64,000 nt of DNA from Diatrype stigma (taxonomy: Eukaryota > Ascomycota > Sordariomycetes > Xylariales > Diatrypaceae), in contig JAKJXP020000071.1 of assembly GCA_022225965.2 (NCBI GenBank), forward strand, positions 182,746 through 246,745, read 5' to 3'. Shown piece after piece: positions 12,201 through 24,600 of this stretch; the stretch's first letter is position 1, and every line of letters starts with the position of its first letter. The notes under the pieces are model-generated. The model was not told the origin of the DNA. It did no database searches and saw only the letters and a list, made by a program, of their open reading frames with translations. Position numbers and translations under genes: made by a program.

Positions 12201-13272
12201 AGTCACCGCCTTCAAGGTGGTATATTGCTTCTTTCTGGAAGGTGTCCAGCTCAAAAGGCCACTCTCTTGCCATGTCAGGAACAAGCTCTCGGAAGTTGGT
12301 AATATCCTTGTTGATGTCGACCATGTGGGCCCATTCCTTGCCAGCCTTTCTAGCGCTGGATGCAGCGAGGTTCCCATGAGGCTCCAGGGCCGGAAATTCA
12401 ACGGGTAACAAGGTGTCAATGTCTTCACCTTCCTCCTGCTCGGTTTCCTCTTCGTCATCATCTGGCGTCGGCTGGCCATTGTTAATCTCCGACTCGGGGT
12501 TTTGTTCGGGTTCTTGGTCCAGTTCTGCTTCGATAGCCTTAGCTTGCTTCTCGTCGATTTTGGACTTCTTCTTAGAAAAGTCGATGCCTCTTGGTAGTCC
12601 AGGTGCCACCTCTAGAAGACCACCTTCAGCGCCGAGCTTGATGACACGCTCCAGTTTATTGGTCGGCCCATCCAAGTTGGCGCCACCGGCTCTCATCATC
12701 TGATCTTCCATGGCGGCGGTAGCCTCGACACCTTCGAGTCCACCCGGCGCAAAGGGGAAGAAGCCGGCTGCTCCTCGGACGAAGTCTACTCTATTCCCAG
12801 GTTTCCTCGTGAGGGAGGTCGAGTTCTTGGCAGTAGCGCTGTTGGCCGGGACGGTGACATTCTTATAGCCCGTAACCCTGCCCTCCAGACCTTGTCTCTG
12901 AAATCGGGTAACGGTACGAGTCTGGGTCGGGGCGATGCGGAAGAGCTCGGTCAGGTCGGCGGGGCAGTCCCAGCGCTGCTGGAGCCGGTTGAGCCATTCG
13001 GCGGAGAACTTGTGGGAGGGAGTCAAGAACTTCCGCTCGAGTTCTGCTTTCAGCTCGTCCGGGTCCTGCTTTACTCTCTTGCGGGGACCTTGCTGGAACA
13101 ACACGTCGTCGATGTTGAAATCTTCGCCAGCCGGTTCGTTGGCAAGCTGGAGCTTCTGCAAGGCCGTAACGAGGTCTGCGGTCGCCATGTTGGCAGTAGC
13201 AAACTGCTCCTCAGCTTGCGCCGAGACACTACCCATCGGAAATTTCTCAGCCGGATCAGGCCGGTGATACAC
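9276..13272 (-). CDS. ski2: Ski2 DEVH-box RNA helicase of the SKI complex
   Basis: Ski2 is the 3'-5' RNA helicase of the cytoplasmic Ski complex (Ski2-Ski3-Ski8), which feeds mRNAs into the exosome. Exon 1 (10024-13272) and exon 2 (9276-9956) are joined across an intron with a GTAAGT donor, giving 1309 residues (yeast Ski2 is 1287). Seen in order: a fungal N-terminal arm, a P-loop (AAHTSAGKT, near residue 365), the DEVH box (IFDEVHYVND, near 455), motif III SATVPN, an RGG-rich stretch at about 560-620, the second RecA lobe with QMAGRAGRRGLDP, and the C-terminal DSHCT domain, partly in exon 2. Mtr4 is the nearest alternative, but the N-terminal arm and the placing of the insert favour Ski2. 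Start codons at 13272 and 13236 (MGSVSAQ) are both possible; the longer is reported. Confidence 0.92.
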
Positions 13273-15219
13273 TCGTGGACGGTCACTCGTGGGCGGTCAA
13301 CTTATTGGTGATAGCTGCACCTATTGGACGTGATCGGAGTTCGTCTGCCCGTTTGCCCCGTTTGCCTTCCTCTGAGGTGCAAAACAAAGTCAAGCAAGTA
13401 AATGACAAAAGTGGCACTGAGGTCCTTCCGTCATTGTGTAGAATCGACTTTTAGTGGCATGTGGGGTTACCACCCTAGGCACCCTAGTAACCACCTGCAC
13501 TGATTCCGCTATGGAAGACCCACTGGAACGTCAAGAGCTCTTCAAGCTACATACAAGAGCTCTTTAGACTACCTACCTAGGTAAGCTACATACAAGTAGG
13601 TGACATCCTTAGGTGATACATGCGTGCGTTTGTCAGTTCAGCTTTCCCTGAAGACGTAAATTGGAGATTAAAAGGTCTTTATAGGCAAATACGCTCTTCC
13701 AGAAACAAGGTCGTTACTGGCCCAGTGATATCCACAATGCCGGTACTAATGGATGAATTTTAGTGGCGGTTCAAGTATACAATGGCAACCAGATGTTTTC
13801 CCCTTCCCCCTTATATACCTACAGCTGCCACATAACCCCTTTTGGGGTGGGGATCGTCGAGGTTCACTTCAAGCAAGCATACGCAATCAAAGCTACGAAG
13901 TTATAGGACGTGAGAAAGCCCTTGCCAACGACTAAGACAGTCAACTCCAGCATGTTTTGAGCTGTATGATTAATGATGGGTATTTCAACAAGCCGCTAGC
14001 ACGATAGCAGTCAAAAACAATAGAGAAGGTCGTGGCTATGCAGGACAACACGAGCCCGTCAGAATCTGCACTTTTTGTTTTTGAACCCACAGAGTTGCAT
14101 GGCACATTGCATTTTTGCTCAAAGCAGGTCCTAAGCTATTCCGAAGTATTAATAGCTCATCCTCGATTGTCACTTCAGAGTTAATCACCCTACTAGGGTC
14201 GACTTCGTGGCGTTGGTCTTGATACAGGAACCATCAACTGAACTAAAACTATACAACAAGGTTTTTTCGACACACCGACTGCTCTCTGCATCTGTATAAA
14301 GTGTATCTATCATGATACTCGGTTCATAATACATCACCGACATGAATGTTGCTCAGGTGCGGGTCAATGATGGCATGATACATATGGAAAGGCACATTAT
14401 ATAACAGGTAGTTGGTCTTCGAGGCATTGGACTATCCGGGAACTGCTAGGGTAGTGATTGGAGCTATATGAAGTTGATTGCAAATTACCACAAGTTCTTG
14501 CAGTATATGTTTGAGATCAGCCCGACTGCTCCAAATAACCCAGTGGAAGATTATGCACATTGCAAAGACAAGGAGCTTACTTTAATACGAGAGTTAAGGA
14601 TCACTGCTACGTCGCTTACGAGCTTCACTCGAGCCCGACAGGTTTTCCTACTGGCTGACGACAGCCAGCCAGCCCTGGAGGGATCCCCTTAGTCCTCGAC
14701 TTCAGCTCGCAAGCCCTGGAGTGATAGGATGCGTGCTCGGCAACTATCATCAGCCCCGGACCCCTGCGGGCTCTCGCTATTCTTAGACCAACCCTATTGC
14801 CCCCATGAGCCATACTTACTACCCATCGATGCATCGGGATTTTTCAATAAACTTTGCGCTTCGCGGGTGCGCCCTCGTGATCGCCCGACCGCTATGGCAA
14901 TGACTGTCGATCTCTGTCCGGAATAGGGAGGAGGCTCTGCAAAAGGCTGATGCCGCCACAAGTGCAACTCTGCGCGGAGGAAGTCGTGTAACAGTAGCTA
15001 TCTGACATAGCCCCTATTCGCGGGCACGTAGGGATCAAGGTTTGGGAGCGCCATTTGTCAAAGCTTGCGAGATGGCTTGATGGCCAAGGTTGATAGATAC
15101 ATCAATGGACATTGATATAAAGCTGCATCCTCTGCCACTTTGTGAAGAAGCCCTCGATGTCTTGGTACTCGGTCTCTATAGTCCCTAGTTCATAACACTA
15201 CTATCGGCAAGATACAAAT
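13273..15219. other. Divergent intergenic region (ski2 / GH5 promoters)
   Basis: No frame here shows a recognisable protein. It should hold the ski2 promoter at its left end and the GH5 promoter, with a clear TATA box, at its right end. A TACCTACCTAGGTA-type microrepeat lies at about 13569-13584. Confidence 0.5.
15116..15121 (+). promoter_or_regulatory. TATA box of the GH5 glucanase gene
   Basis: TATAAA begins 104 bases before the ATG at 15220, a normal spacing for a regulated, highly expressed secreted-enzyme gene in filamentous fungi. The call rests on sequence and spacing only. Confidence 0.5.
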
Positions 15220-17030
15220 ATGATGTTGAACAACAAGTTCGCGGCTCTCTCCTCGCTGCTGGCCATGGCCAGCGCACGAAGCATCAACTCCAAAGGTAAA
15301 GGACAAGCCCCCTCTTCCCCGCCTCAAATCAACATATCAAATCATAAAGAATTTGTCTGACCAGCCCTGATAATTCCAGCGGAGCGTCCGGCCGTCAGCC
15401 GGCGATGGGACCCGGGGTTCGACAAGGTCCGCGGCGTGAACCTGGGGTCGCAGTTCATCGTCGAGCAGTGGATGGCACATGACGAGTGGACGTACAACAT
15501 GGGTTGCGGCCAGTTCGAAGACGAGTGGCAGTGCGTGCAGTCGCTGGGTCAGGAGGCGGCCGATACGGCCTTCGCGAAACACTGGCAGTCGTGGATCACG
15601 CAGGACGACATCACCAAGATCAAGAGCTACGGGCTCAACACCGTCCGGATTCCCGTCGGCTACTGGATCAAAGAGGACCTCGTGAAGGATGACGAATAGT
15701 AGGGTTTTCTTTATACATTGCTCGCGCTCCTACCTTGTGCTGTACCTCCGTACCGGGGTCCTTATCGCTAACTTCGTATGACTTGTTACCCAGCTTCCCG
15801 AGAGGCGGGCTGCCGTACCTCGACCAGCTGGTCGGATGGGCAGCCGATGCCGACATCAAGGTCATCATGGTTCTGCACGGTGCCCCGGGCGCGCAGTCTC
15901 CCAAGCAGGAATTCACCGGACACGTAAGTCTCTCTTCTCACGCCCATCCTGCCTTCTTCCTTCTCCGCTCGCTGCCTACCTTTCTGACAAACCACAAAAG
16001 AAGGTCGACTACCCCGGCTTCTACACGGCCGAGAACTACGAGCGGGCCAACCAGTTCCTCGAGTGGATGGCGGAGCGGATCCACACCAACGAAGGCTACC
16101 GCAGCGTGTTCATGCTCGAGGTGCTAAACGAGCCCATCCGCACGTGGGAATACCCGGACCTGGCGGCCGACATGATCGCCAACTTCTACCCGGCCGCCTG
16201 GAGCCGGATCCGGGCTAAGGAAAGCGAGCTGGGCGTAGCCGAGAGCAACCAGCTGTACATCCAGATGATGGTGAGTGACTAACTAACCAAAGTTTTCGTC
16301 TGTCTCTGCCCCTAAGAACCGGTCCAATCCAGTTCCATCCTATGCCATTTTATCAATTCCAAGTATATGAGCGCAAACTGACCGAAATTCTTCCTTGGCT
16401 ACACAGGGCGATATCTGGGGCTCCGGCGATCCGAAGTCGAAGCTAGCGGACACGAACTTCGCGAAGTTCGACGACCACCGGTACTACAAGTGGGACTCCT
16501 CGGTGACGAAAACAAAGGACGGCTACATGACCGCGGCGTGCAATGACGACCGGGGCGACAACATCATCGGCGAGTGGACCATTTCCGTAGCCGACGACGT
16601 CCAGGACAACGGCGAGTTCAACATCGACGGCAGCCCGGCCGAGCAGGTCGACTGGTACCAGAAGTTCTGGGCCGCGCAGGCACAGACGTGTGTTGCTCCC
16701 TTTGTTTCCTAATTATTATTTCCCCCCTCTCCCCTCTCCTCTCTCCTTCCTTTTCCCTGGCTACAATAAGGGATCAAAGTCCCAAATCCACATTGCTCCC
16801 CGTCGTTGTATTCGCGCATATATCTATAGATATATGGACCTACGTACAAGACAGAGACTAACTCGAGGGGGTCGTCTAGGTTCGAGAAGTCGGGTGGCTG
16901 GATCTTCTGGTCCTGGAAGTGCGACTGGATCGGCGGCAAGGATGACTGGCGGTGGTGCTACGAGTCAGCCGTGGCTGCTGGTGCGATTCCCAAGGATGCC
17001 TCGAGCGCCTCGAGCATCAGCCCGTGTTAA
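15220..17030 (+). CDS. Secreted GH5 glucanase (exo-beta-1,3- or endo-beta-1,6-glucanase type)
   Basis: This is a secreted glycoside hydrolase family 5 enzyme acting on beta-glucan. Six exons (15220-15295, 15380-15698, 15794-15923, 16001-16270, 16407-16687, 16880-17030) give 408 residues. A signal peptide (hydrophobic run [13 protein letters not shown]) is followed by a short, possibly processed propeptide ending in Arg-Arg. The catalytic acid/base is the Glu of EVLNEP (E219) and the nucleophile the Glu of IIGEW (E321). [11 protein letters not shown] and TVRIPVGYW are typical of fungal GH5 exo-glucanases and the GH5_15 beta-1,6-glucanases; the latter looks closer but is not proven. The exon 2 donor (TA|GTAGGG) overlaps an apparent in-frame stop and restores DDEYFPRGG. 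The exon 4 acceptor could also be 3 bases later. Substrate could be the fungus's own wall or that of a fungal prey. Confidence 0.88.
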
Positions 17031-17995
17031 GTCATCCAGGGGGCGACCAATCAATGCATATTGTGCACAAGTAGTTTGTTGGTACGAAGTACTTGGTCGT
17101 TGGATTACCACATGAGCACAAGTGTATACTTTTCTCCTTTTCTGTATTATTTGATTTAGTTATTAGGCTTCTACAACCTCTTCCTTCCCAATGAAGAAAG
17201 GTTCTATAAAATGCTCATCAGATTGCTCGAGTAATATAGAGCAATAAGAGACGCACCTGAAATGGTAGTGCTTGCGGTACAGGACGTTACCATACACTTT
17301 CACCTGGCGCATCCAGTAATGTCTCTGCCATCCACTTCGGAAAGCCCGATGATCACGATGCTGTGCCGTGTTAGGGATACTCTTACAAGAGGGTCTCCCT
17401 CTTCAGTTATACGTGTGAAGGTGACATAGGTATCCCCCCTCCGTCATCGGCAATATTTCCTGGCCTGCATCTCGCAGGCCTACCTAACTTCTACCATGCC
17501 ATATGGCGATCTGAGTGTCCTTTGAGGTCGCGTTACCCCGAAATATATTGCGTAAACAGTTCAGAGATACGTGCAGTCTAGGAGCGGGGCCTTGGGTATG
17601 ACTCTTGATACCGTGAGGTGAAGATCAATATCGTTACGCGTTGCTGGTAATTATGGGCTCTCAGCATACCTCCATAGGAAGAGTCAAGAAACCTCCATTC
17701 GAGAAGGGTCTGCATTCTGCATATGTATGTTGTCAACTCTGGGTTGGCATTCGAGATCAATGCCTAATTCGCAATGCAATATAGCTGGCGCCGCATTCCC
17801 CTAGGTAGTTGATAATACGAACCGTCCTTTCAAAGGGAGAGGTCAGGCGTCTGTCTGATGAGATGCTTGAGAGGAATCGAACGACAGTGAGTTTCAGAGA
17901 TATGCATGATAGATATGCCCTTGGAAGTCTTATCATGGATATCACAGCAGTTGTTCTGGTGACTGATTAGGTGTGCTCAAAGCAACCTGCGGTGA
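17031..17995. other. Convergent 3' region between GH5 and the F-box gene
   Basis: Both neighbours end here. No supported gene; small ORFs only. Confidence 0.5.
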
Positions 17996-19738
17996 TCAGG
18001 TGAAGTCATAAACCATAAGGCTTTCTCTCCCTTTAGACTCTTTCAAAACAATGACCATCTCATCGTCGAAGCCGACCCAGTATCGCCGCTCATCCCATTG
18101 CATTAAATTCTGATTTTCGGCGATAGAAGCCTTTGAAGCATCTTCGGTGGCCGCCTTCGTGGTTGGCTTGACTTCAATACTCTTCCCTTCTGTCCGGCCT
18201 TCCAACTCCCAGACTCGGATCTCCTCGCCACGGCAGCTCACGCTTACCGCCTTGCCACGTGCTGTGATCTCCGCGTCGCTGATACCGGACGTGTGACCCC
18301 AGAGTCGGATACCTGGCGAGATGGAAAGCGCGGAGGCAGTGGAGGTACAGAGATACAGAAGCAATGTGTTGTCCGGAAGTGTAGCGAGGAGGTAAGGATG
18401 GGTGTAACAGAGACTGATAGGCCCATCGGAGGGCTCGATTTGAGGAATGGAGGGCGACGCCAGGATGGATTGGGGGGGAGATGACGGGGGAGATGACGTA
18501 TATGACGGTGCTGGCCTAACCGGCATTGTATATGCTAATCGAGTGGTGATGTCCACAATTGGTTTGGAAAGTGACGAGGTCTCCTGCAAATGCAAGTCCT
18601 GAATGCCTAGAGACCACCCTTGGAGTGTTGAGAAGGTGTAGGCGATGGATGCGATCGTGTTCCCGGGCCCTGTTTTCCGAATAGACAGGGCCAGAGGAGC
18701 CCTTGAAGTGTGCGACTTCAGGGATGTGAGCAAATATGGTGACTGTAACTGGGCGACTCCGGCAGCCCCGGGTTCCTGCTTCGCCCCGCTCACGGAGCTT
18801 CTCGTAGACGTCGTTTCAACCCCCTTTCTAGGTATTTCAGTCCTCGGTTTAGGCGGACCATCAAAAGTATATAGGGATATAAGCACGGATTTCGTCGCCG
18901 TGAGCAAATAGGGATGGGAGAGTGCGACCCCAATTAACTCTCCATTGCTCGACTTTTCGTGGCGATAACGTCTAATCAACCTCTTCTCGCCAAGATCCAG
19001 CCTCCAAACACCGAAGCTTCCATCGGTAAATCCCATGGCAATATCTAGGGCCTTCCCCTCGGAATTCTGGTCGTCTATCGCCAGACTACTGGGTAACGCG
19101 GTCGAATGTTGCTCTCTCAAACCAACCTGGGCCAGCAGAACCTTGGTCTTCAAATCCCAAGCGCGCAAGCCATTCAAAGAATCTGCCGTCAAGGCAAGTC
19201 CTTCACAAATCTTGACGAGCATCTTATGTGGAGATCCGGCCTCGATCTGCGACGTTATCGGGTCTCGGCCGATGCTCAACTCTTCTACGGCGCATTTTCC
19301 CCTGGACCAATTATGCCGAAGTTTGTATTGTCTCTTCCAGGTTCGCGATTTGTCGTGTCTGCCGCCATCGCTTCGCATGTCCACCCAGCCGCCCTTCCTG
19401 CCATCGGCCCAAACGGCCTTGCGCGAGGAGTAGTGCAGCTTTCCCTCCCTGGCGGATCCATCGCGGAAACCGGGAATGCGCAGGGCGCGCGGCAGAACGA
19501 ATCGCGAATAATACAGCTGTTTCCAGACTTGAGAGTCGCCGGATAGCTCGTAGAAGCGGCGCGAAACAGAAGCCACGCTCAGCACATCGGGAAGGTCGAG
19601 AAAAGTCAGGACGCGGACGAGCAGTTCATCGGACAGAGGCGACAGCAGGTCTGGTAATAGGTGGTGGCGTCGCTTCTTTGTCGGTATTGGTTCTGCTGGT
19701 TTGACTTCGCTGTCGACGCGTTTCCGTTTGGAAGCCAT
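17996..19738 (-). CDS. F-box protein with a WD40-like beta-propeller
   Basis: A probable substrate receptor of an SCF (Skp1-Cullin-F-box) ubiquitin ligase. It is a single exon of 580 residues starting at MASKRKRVD; an in-frame ATG nine codons upstream (19765) is less likely. A basic, nuclear-signal-like stretch (KKRRHH) precedes an F-box at about residues 30-80 (LSPLSDELLVRVLTFLDLPD...SVSRRFYELSGDSQVWKQLY). The rest shows degenerate propeller blades ending in Trp-Asp or similar (LNGLRAWDLK, SFGVWRLDLG, EEIRVWELEG) with disordered Ser/Pro linkers. This layout matches fungal F-box/WD proteins whose targets are not known. I do not recognise a specific orthologue. Sure of the F-box, fairly sure of the propeller. 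Confidence 0.8.
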   Translation of the reverse strand: MASKRKRVDSEVKPAEPIPTKKRRHHLLPDLLSPLSDELLVRVLTFLDLPDVLSVASVSRRFYELSGDSQVWKQLYYSRFVLPRALRIPGFRDGSAREGKLHYSSRKAVWADGRKGGWVDMRSDGGRHDKSRTWKRQYKLRHNWSRGKCAVEELSIGRDPITSQIEAGSPHKMLVKICEGLALTADSLNGLRAWDLKTKVLLAQVGLREQHSTALPSSLAIDDQNSEGKALDIAMGFTDGSFGVWRLDLGEKRLIRRYRHEKSSNGELIGVALSHPYLLTATKSVLISLYTFDGPPKPRTEIPRKGVETTSTRSSVSGAKQEPGAAGVAQLQSPYLLTSLKSHTSRAPLALSIRKTGPGNTIASIAYTFSTLQGWSLGIQDLHLQETSSLSKPIVDITTRLAYTMPVRPAPSYTSSPPSSPPQSILASPSIPQIEPSDGPISLCYTHPYLLATLPDNTLLLYLCTSTASALSISPGIRLWGHTSGISDAEITARGKAVSVSCRGEEIRVWELEGRTEGKSIEVKPTTKAATEDASKASIAENQNLMQWDERRYWVGFDDEMVIVLKESKGRESLMVYDFT

Positions 19739-20244
19739 TGTTTTGGCCGATAACCGCGCCTGCACTGCGTTCGCCCGACGTCTTGTGTAATGGAGTCGTG
19801 GATGCTTGAAGAATGGTGATTGTCCGGTACCTGTAATGTTCGGGATGTCCAGTTATCCAGCTGTAGGTACTTAAGGTATAGGTACTTACATGGGCACCGA
19901 GTTAGGAGAGTTACTGGTGGGGGTGTATGTATGTATGTACCTACAGCCATGAAAGCCCGGGAGTTCGGATATAGTCAGATAGTTAAGCCATGCAATCACA
20001 TGCAATTGAGGTTGCCTCCTTTATCTTTCGTTGCGTCTGCAAGTCCAAGGAGATGCTGCAGTCAGGTGCGAAGTACAGCATGATCGACGGAATAATTTGC
20101 AACTGTTATATAAGTACCTACCCCTAGACTACTTAGTAGATAAATAGTTTCATACTATTTAGATTATGTGGTGAAAACCACACTTGATACATCGCTGGCC
20201 AGCCTGGGGTGAAAGAGTGAGTAGAGACCAATAGTTAGTTATCT
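19739..20244. other. Divergent promoter region (F-box gene / ubiquitin hydrolase)
   Basis: Both neighbours start outward from here. A TATATAAG at about 20107-20114 lies 131 bases before the hydrolase ATG. TAGGTACTTAAGGTATAGGTACTTA-like repeats occupy about 19864-19888. No gene seen. Both neighbours act in ubiquitin biology, so shared control is possible but unproven. Confidence 0.5.
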
Positions 20245-21086
20245 ATGGAAGGAGAAGGCAGCGAGACCATGCGATATCGCAAACACTTCATTCCGCTCGA
20301 GTCCAACCCTGAACTGTTTACCCAGCTTATCCACCGACTTGGCGTTTCGACCTCACTCCAATATCATGATGTCCTTTCTTTGGACGATCCGGAACTTCTG
20401 GCCCTCGTCCCACGTCCGGCTTTGGCGCTTGTTCTCGTGTTCCCGACGTCTCCCTCTTACAAGAGTAGTATAGCAGGATATGACCAAACTGTCAACGACT
20501 ATACAAAGTTTGGTGACCAGGAAGAAGTTATGTGGTACCGACAGACGATCAACAACGCCTGCGGGCTCTACGGTATTCTACATGCCGTCAGCAATGGCCA
20601 AGCACGAGATCACATAGGTCGGTAGCTTTCCCAAGTGCCGAAACTTCAGTTCTCTTGCCTAAGCACCTAATTTCAAATCACATCGTCCGCTTCCTCCTTG
20701 CTATTCCTAATGTCCACCTAGTACCTCATTCACACCTGTTTAAACTGGTCGAGAAATGCAAGGATCTAGGACCCAAGGAGCGCGCTGCTGTCCTCGAAGA
20801 AGACGAGGAGCTGGAGTTGGCCTACGAGGAAGTCGCATTACAAGGAGACTCTGAGGCGCCCGAGAACCCTGAAGATGAAGTTGACTTTCATTACGTTTGC
20901 TTTGTCAGGTCGCATAAGGATGGGCATATTTACGAGTTGGATGGGGATCGAAAGGCACCCGTTAACTGGGGGGCATCCGCAGAGAACGACATGCTCGCGG
21001 GAAAAGGTCTCGGCGTGATAAAGCAGTTTACAATGCAGGTGGAGAGCGACACAGGGTTTTCTCTGCTTGCCCTATCTCCCACGTAA
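20245..21086 (+). CDS. Ubiquitin carboxyl-terminal hydrolase, UCH (C12) family, Yuh1/UCH-L3-like
   Basis: A cysteine protease that cleaves small adducts and propeptides from the C-terminus of ubiquitin or Rub1/Nedd8. Two exons (20245-20617, 20722-21086) give 245 residues, close to the usual 225-245. The catalytic triad is complete: C106 in TINNACGLYGILHA, H181 in VDFHYVCFV and D198 in YELDGDRK, with the His-Asp gap of 17 residues seen in UCH-L3. The exon joint (G|TA) gives ARDHIVPHSHLFKL and uses a GTCGGT donor, which is weaker than most here. A Met nine codons in (MRYRKHFIP) is an alternative start. An acidic crossover loop (LEEDEELELAYEE) sits between the Cys and His as expected. Confidence 0.9.
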
Positions 21087-21622
21087 TCGTTGTAGGGTTC
21101 GACAAAGCTATAAGCACATCATGATGATGTCGGCAAACACCTGCTCATATAAGTCGGCCGATGGCTAGGAGTCCTCTTCATTTACCCCTGACCCCGCCCT
21201 ATTCATATCGATGATGGCTTGGGTATCAAAGTAGAATTGCGTTAACTAGATGCTCCTCTGGTTTTGGTTTCAGTCCGCACTGAAATATCCATGGAATTAT
21301 TCAGACCGCTAAGTGCGATATACCTTATGCGTGTGTGACATGTAACTATTTCGACCTTTATAGGCAGTCGGGAATTCTATGAATTCCTTGGTAGTGCTGT
21401 CGGGATCCGCGCGCTCCGGGCTTTAAGCGAAACACGACTCCGTGCCAGTCCTAAGCTTAGCTAAGCCTCTAGGCAGTCAAGTATCGAAGAAACTGCTGAA
21501 CTGTGTTAACGACAAAGATGAAAATCTCCGATGTTGATGTTTATGAAAATAATAAGCCTGTTGTTTAAATATCCCATTTGTTGATTCCAGCCAGAAACCA
21601 CCGAATCGCCTCCTCAGTGAAG
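21087..21622. other. Intergenic region upstream of the Zn2Cys6 regulator
   Basis: No supported gene. It should contain the 3' end of the ubiquitin hydrolase gene and the promoter of the next gene. Nothing recognisable stands out. Confidence 0.45.
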
Positions 21623-24600
21623 ATGGAGCCCGAGGCGTCCGAGATTGGCCATAGTGGGGCCTCCCCCATGGGGATCCGGCGAGCAGTGAGTTTCGTCCAC
21701 GGCACCCGACGGACCCCGTCCCTCCAACAGAGCCGGGAGGCACATGATGACCGCGCTGCTGCAAAGAATCAGTGCGAAGCATTACATAGGGAGAAATGGT
21801 AGACTGACACGTCGGGGATTAGTGTGACCAATGTCGTCTCAGGAAGGTATGCCGGATCTGATCTTGCTCGCTTGCTCGTTCTAGGTAGCCCCTATTATAG
21901 AGTTGCCCTAGACTATGATAGCCAGGAGGGAGTGCAACTAGCTGACACACACTTCGTTTGCTGGGTGTGCGCGCATGTAGATTCGCTGCGACAAAGACTC
22001 GCCTTGCTCCAACTGCCGCATCGCCAAGCGGATATGCAGTTCTACGGGATTAGGACAAAAGCCCAAGGAGCCCCGGCAGCGCGTCCTGATCTCTAGCCAA
22101 TAGTACGTGCAAAAACCGATCCGTTGACGGGCCGGAGACCCTTTACCCATTTGCTCATGACCTTATTCCATCATCTCAGCGAGCGGAAGATAGACCAGAT
22201 AGAAGAGCGGCTGGGCGGGATCGAGCGCCTGCTGCAGAAGCTGGCCGCGAACTTCGCGGCCGGCGGCCCGGGACTCGGCGGCGTACCCGGGGGAGGCAGA
22301 GGCGCGGCGGGCGTCTCCTCCGAGACAAGCCAGCTCACGTCCAGCAGGCGAATATCGTCGCACAAGCGCCGCGCGCCAGCCAGCCGGGATACTAGGAGAA
22401 GTGGCGACGACGGCGGAGAGGATAACTACGACTACGACTATAACGATGACGACGACAGCGACGACGAGGCGACGACGGTGCCGGGCGCGGGCCTCGGCCC
22501 CGAGGACGACGAGAACTTCGAGGGCAACTCGTCGCTGGCGGCGCACACGGCCTTCGCCAGCGAGTTCCTGCAGAGCGCCGTCGAGCGGGCGTCGATCCTG
22601 GGAGGGCCCGGCGGCAGCCCCAAGAAGATCGACGACGCCCTCTCGGCCCTGCGCCGCATCGTCGACATGCAGAACCGCGCCAGCGCCCCGCAGGAGTCCC
22701 GGTGGCTGCCGAGGCGGAGCCCCGCGCGCGTGAACCTCAAGGACCTGCCCATGCCGCCCATGTCGCTCGTCGTGGATAAGCTGAGGGAGATGAAACGTAC
22801 GTTTGGTTCATCTGACCGTTCATCCATCCGTCCGATCTTTTCGGCCTTGCTACTTTCCCCTCTTCCACTCCCACTCACTCTCTATCCCCCTTTCCCTCTG
22901 TTCCGCTATGAAACTCCGGTAGAACGAAACTAACACTCGCTTCCGGCCCCGCTCCCTCCTCCTTTCCCTTCGATGCAGACAGCCCCGCGCCCGCGATGCA
23001 GGCGATCATCTACGCGTTCACGGACATCGACCGTTTCACGGACCGGTGCCGGCGGATCTACTTCGCGACCGAGGACCCGAGTGAGGGGTCCTTCATCATC
23101 GTCAACGTAGGGCTCGCGTCGCTGTACTTCGAGGCGACGGTCAACGCGCAGGACCCGGCCGAGCGCGCCCAGTACGACGCCTGCCGCGCCATGTGCACGC
23201 GCAACCTCGAGACCGCCCTGGCCCAGCTGAACCTCATGATGCCGGCCACCATCGAGAACATCGAGGCGCTGCTGATGGGTGTGAGTAACAAGCAATACAG
23301 CCCTTGGTAGTAGTTAGAAGTTACCTAGCGACCTCCCTCCCCCCTTTGTTTTCTTATTTTTTGGCTAATTTTGAGAACAACAACAACAGGCGAGCTTCTC
23401 GATCGACATCTCGCGCCCCTCGATGGCGTGGATCCTCACGACGCGGGCGGTGCACATGTGCCGGACGCTGGGGCTGCACCAGGCGTCGTCGATCCGGACG
23501 GACGAGGCGCCGCGGGAGACGGCGGACAAGCAGCTGCTGTTCTGGTGCACGTACATGCTGGACAAGGGGCTGTCGCTGCGGATGGGGCGGGCGTCGTCGC
23601 TGCAGGACTACGACATCTCGCAGCCGCCCGTGATCGACGGCCGCACGTCCTACGCCCCCTACCCGGGCCGCGAGGTCCTCACCATGTGGATCCGCCACGC
23701 CCGCTGCCAGGGCCGCCTGTACGAGCGCCTGTACAGCCCCGCCGCCCTGCTCCAGCACCAGCAGGACCTCGGCGCCCGCGTCGCCCAGGTCGCCGCTCTG
23801 GCCGCTGAGGTCAACGAGCTGCTTGCCGAGACCCAGGATATACTGCGGCGCATGGAGGAGACGGAGAGGCGCGAGGAGGAGGAGCACGACGAGGAAAGGG
23901 GGGAGAGGGAGGGAGGACAGCGGGGTGGGAATCCGGCTCAGCCGTCCACCAGCAGACCTCTTACTACTGCCACCACCACTACCACGACAGACTCCCCTTC
24001 ATTGTTGTCGGCAACCGCAACAACAACGTCATCGTCGTCACCGTCGAAGTCACAACACACGAAACACAAGCACCACCATCACCCGCGCCTCCGCTCCACC
24101 GAGACGCAGCTCTACGCCTACATCCTCAAGTCGGACGAGGTCTCGTACCTCTCGTCCCTGACGCTCGCGTACCGGGCGCTGCCGCCCCTCGGGACGCGCT
24201 CCCGCACCTTCGCCGACGAGTGCATCGACGCGGCGCGGGCCACGATGCGGAGCCACGAGGAGACCATGAACATGGTGGAGGACCAGGCGCTGAAGATCGG
24301 GCATCTGCACTGGTAAATATTGTTTCCTTTTCTTTTTTTCTCTTGTGATGAGTGGTAATTGGTTAGCTAACCTCGCTGGCGCGGCATCTTTAGGACGATC
24401 ATCTACGCGCCCTTCATCCCGTTCATCGTGATCTTCTGCCTGGTGATCGAGACGAACGAGGCCGAGGACCTGCGGCGGCTGGCGGACTTCGTCCGGTCGC
24501 TCGAGGTGGCCAAGGACGTGTCGCCGAGCGTGGGGAAGCTGCACCACCTCTGCCAGGTGCTGTACAACATCGCGCTGCTGTACGTCGAGGCCAAGGCCCA

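Noticed and set aside
22163..22546. Antisense ORF in the Zn2Cys6 gene
   Set aside because: A shadow of GC-rich, low-complexity coding sequence.
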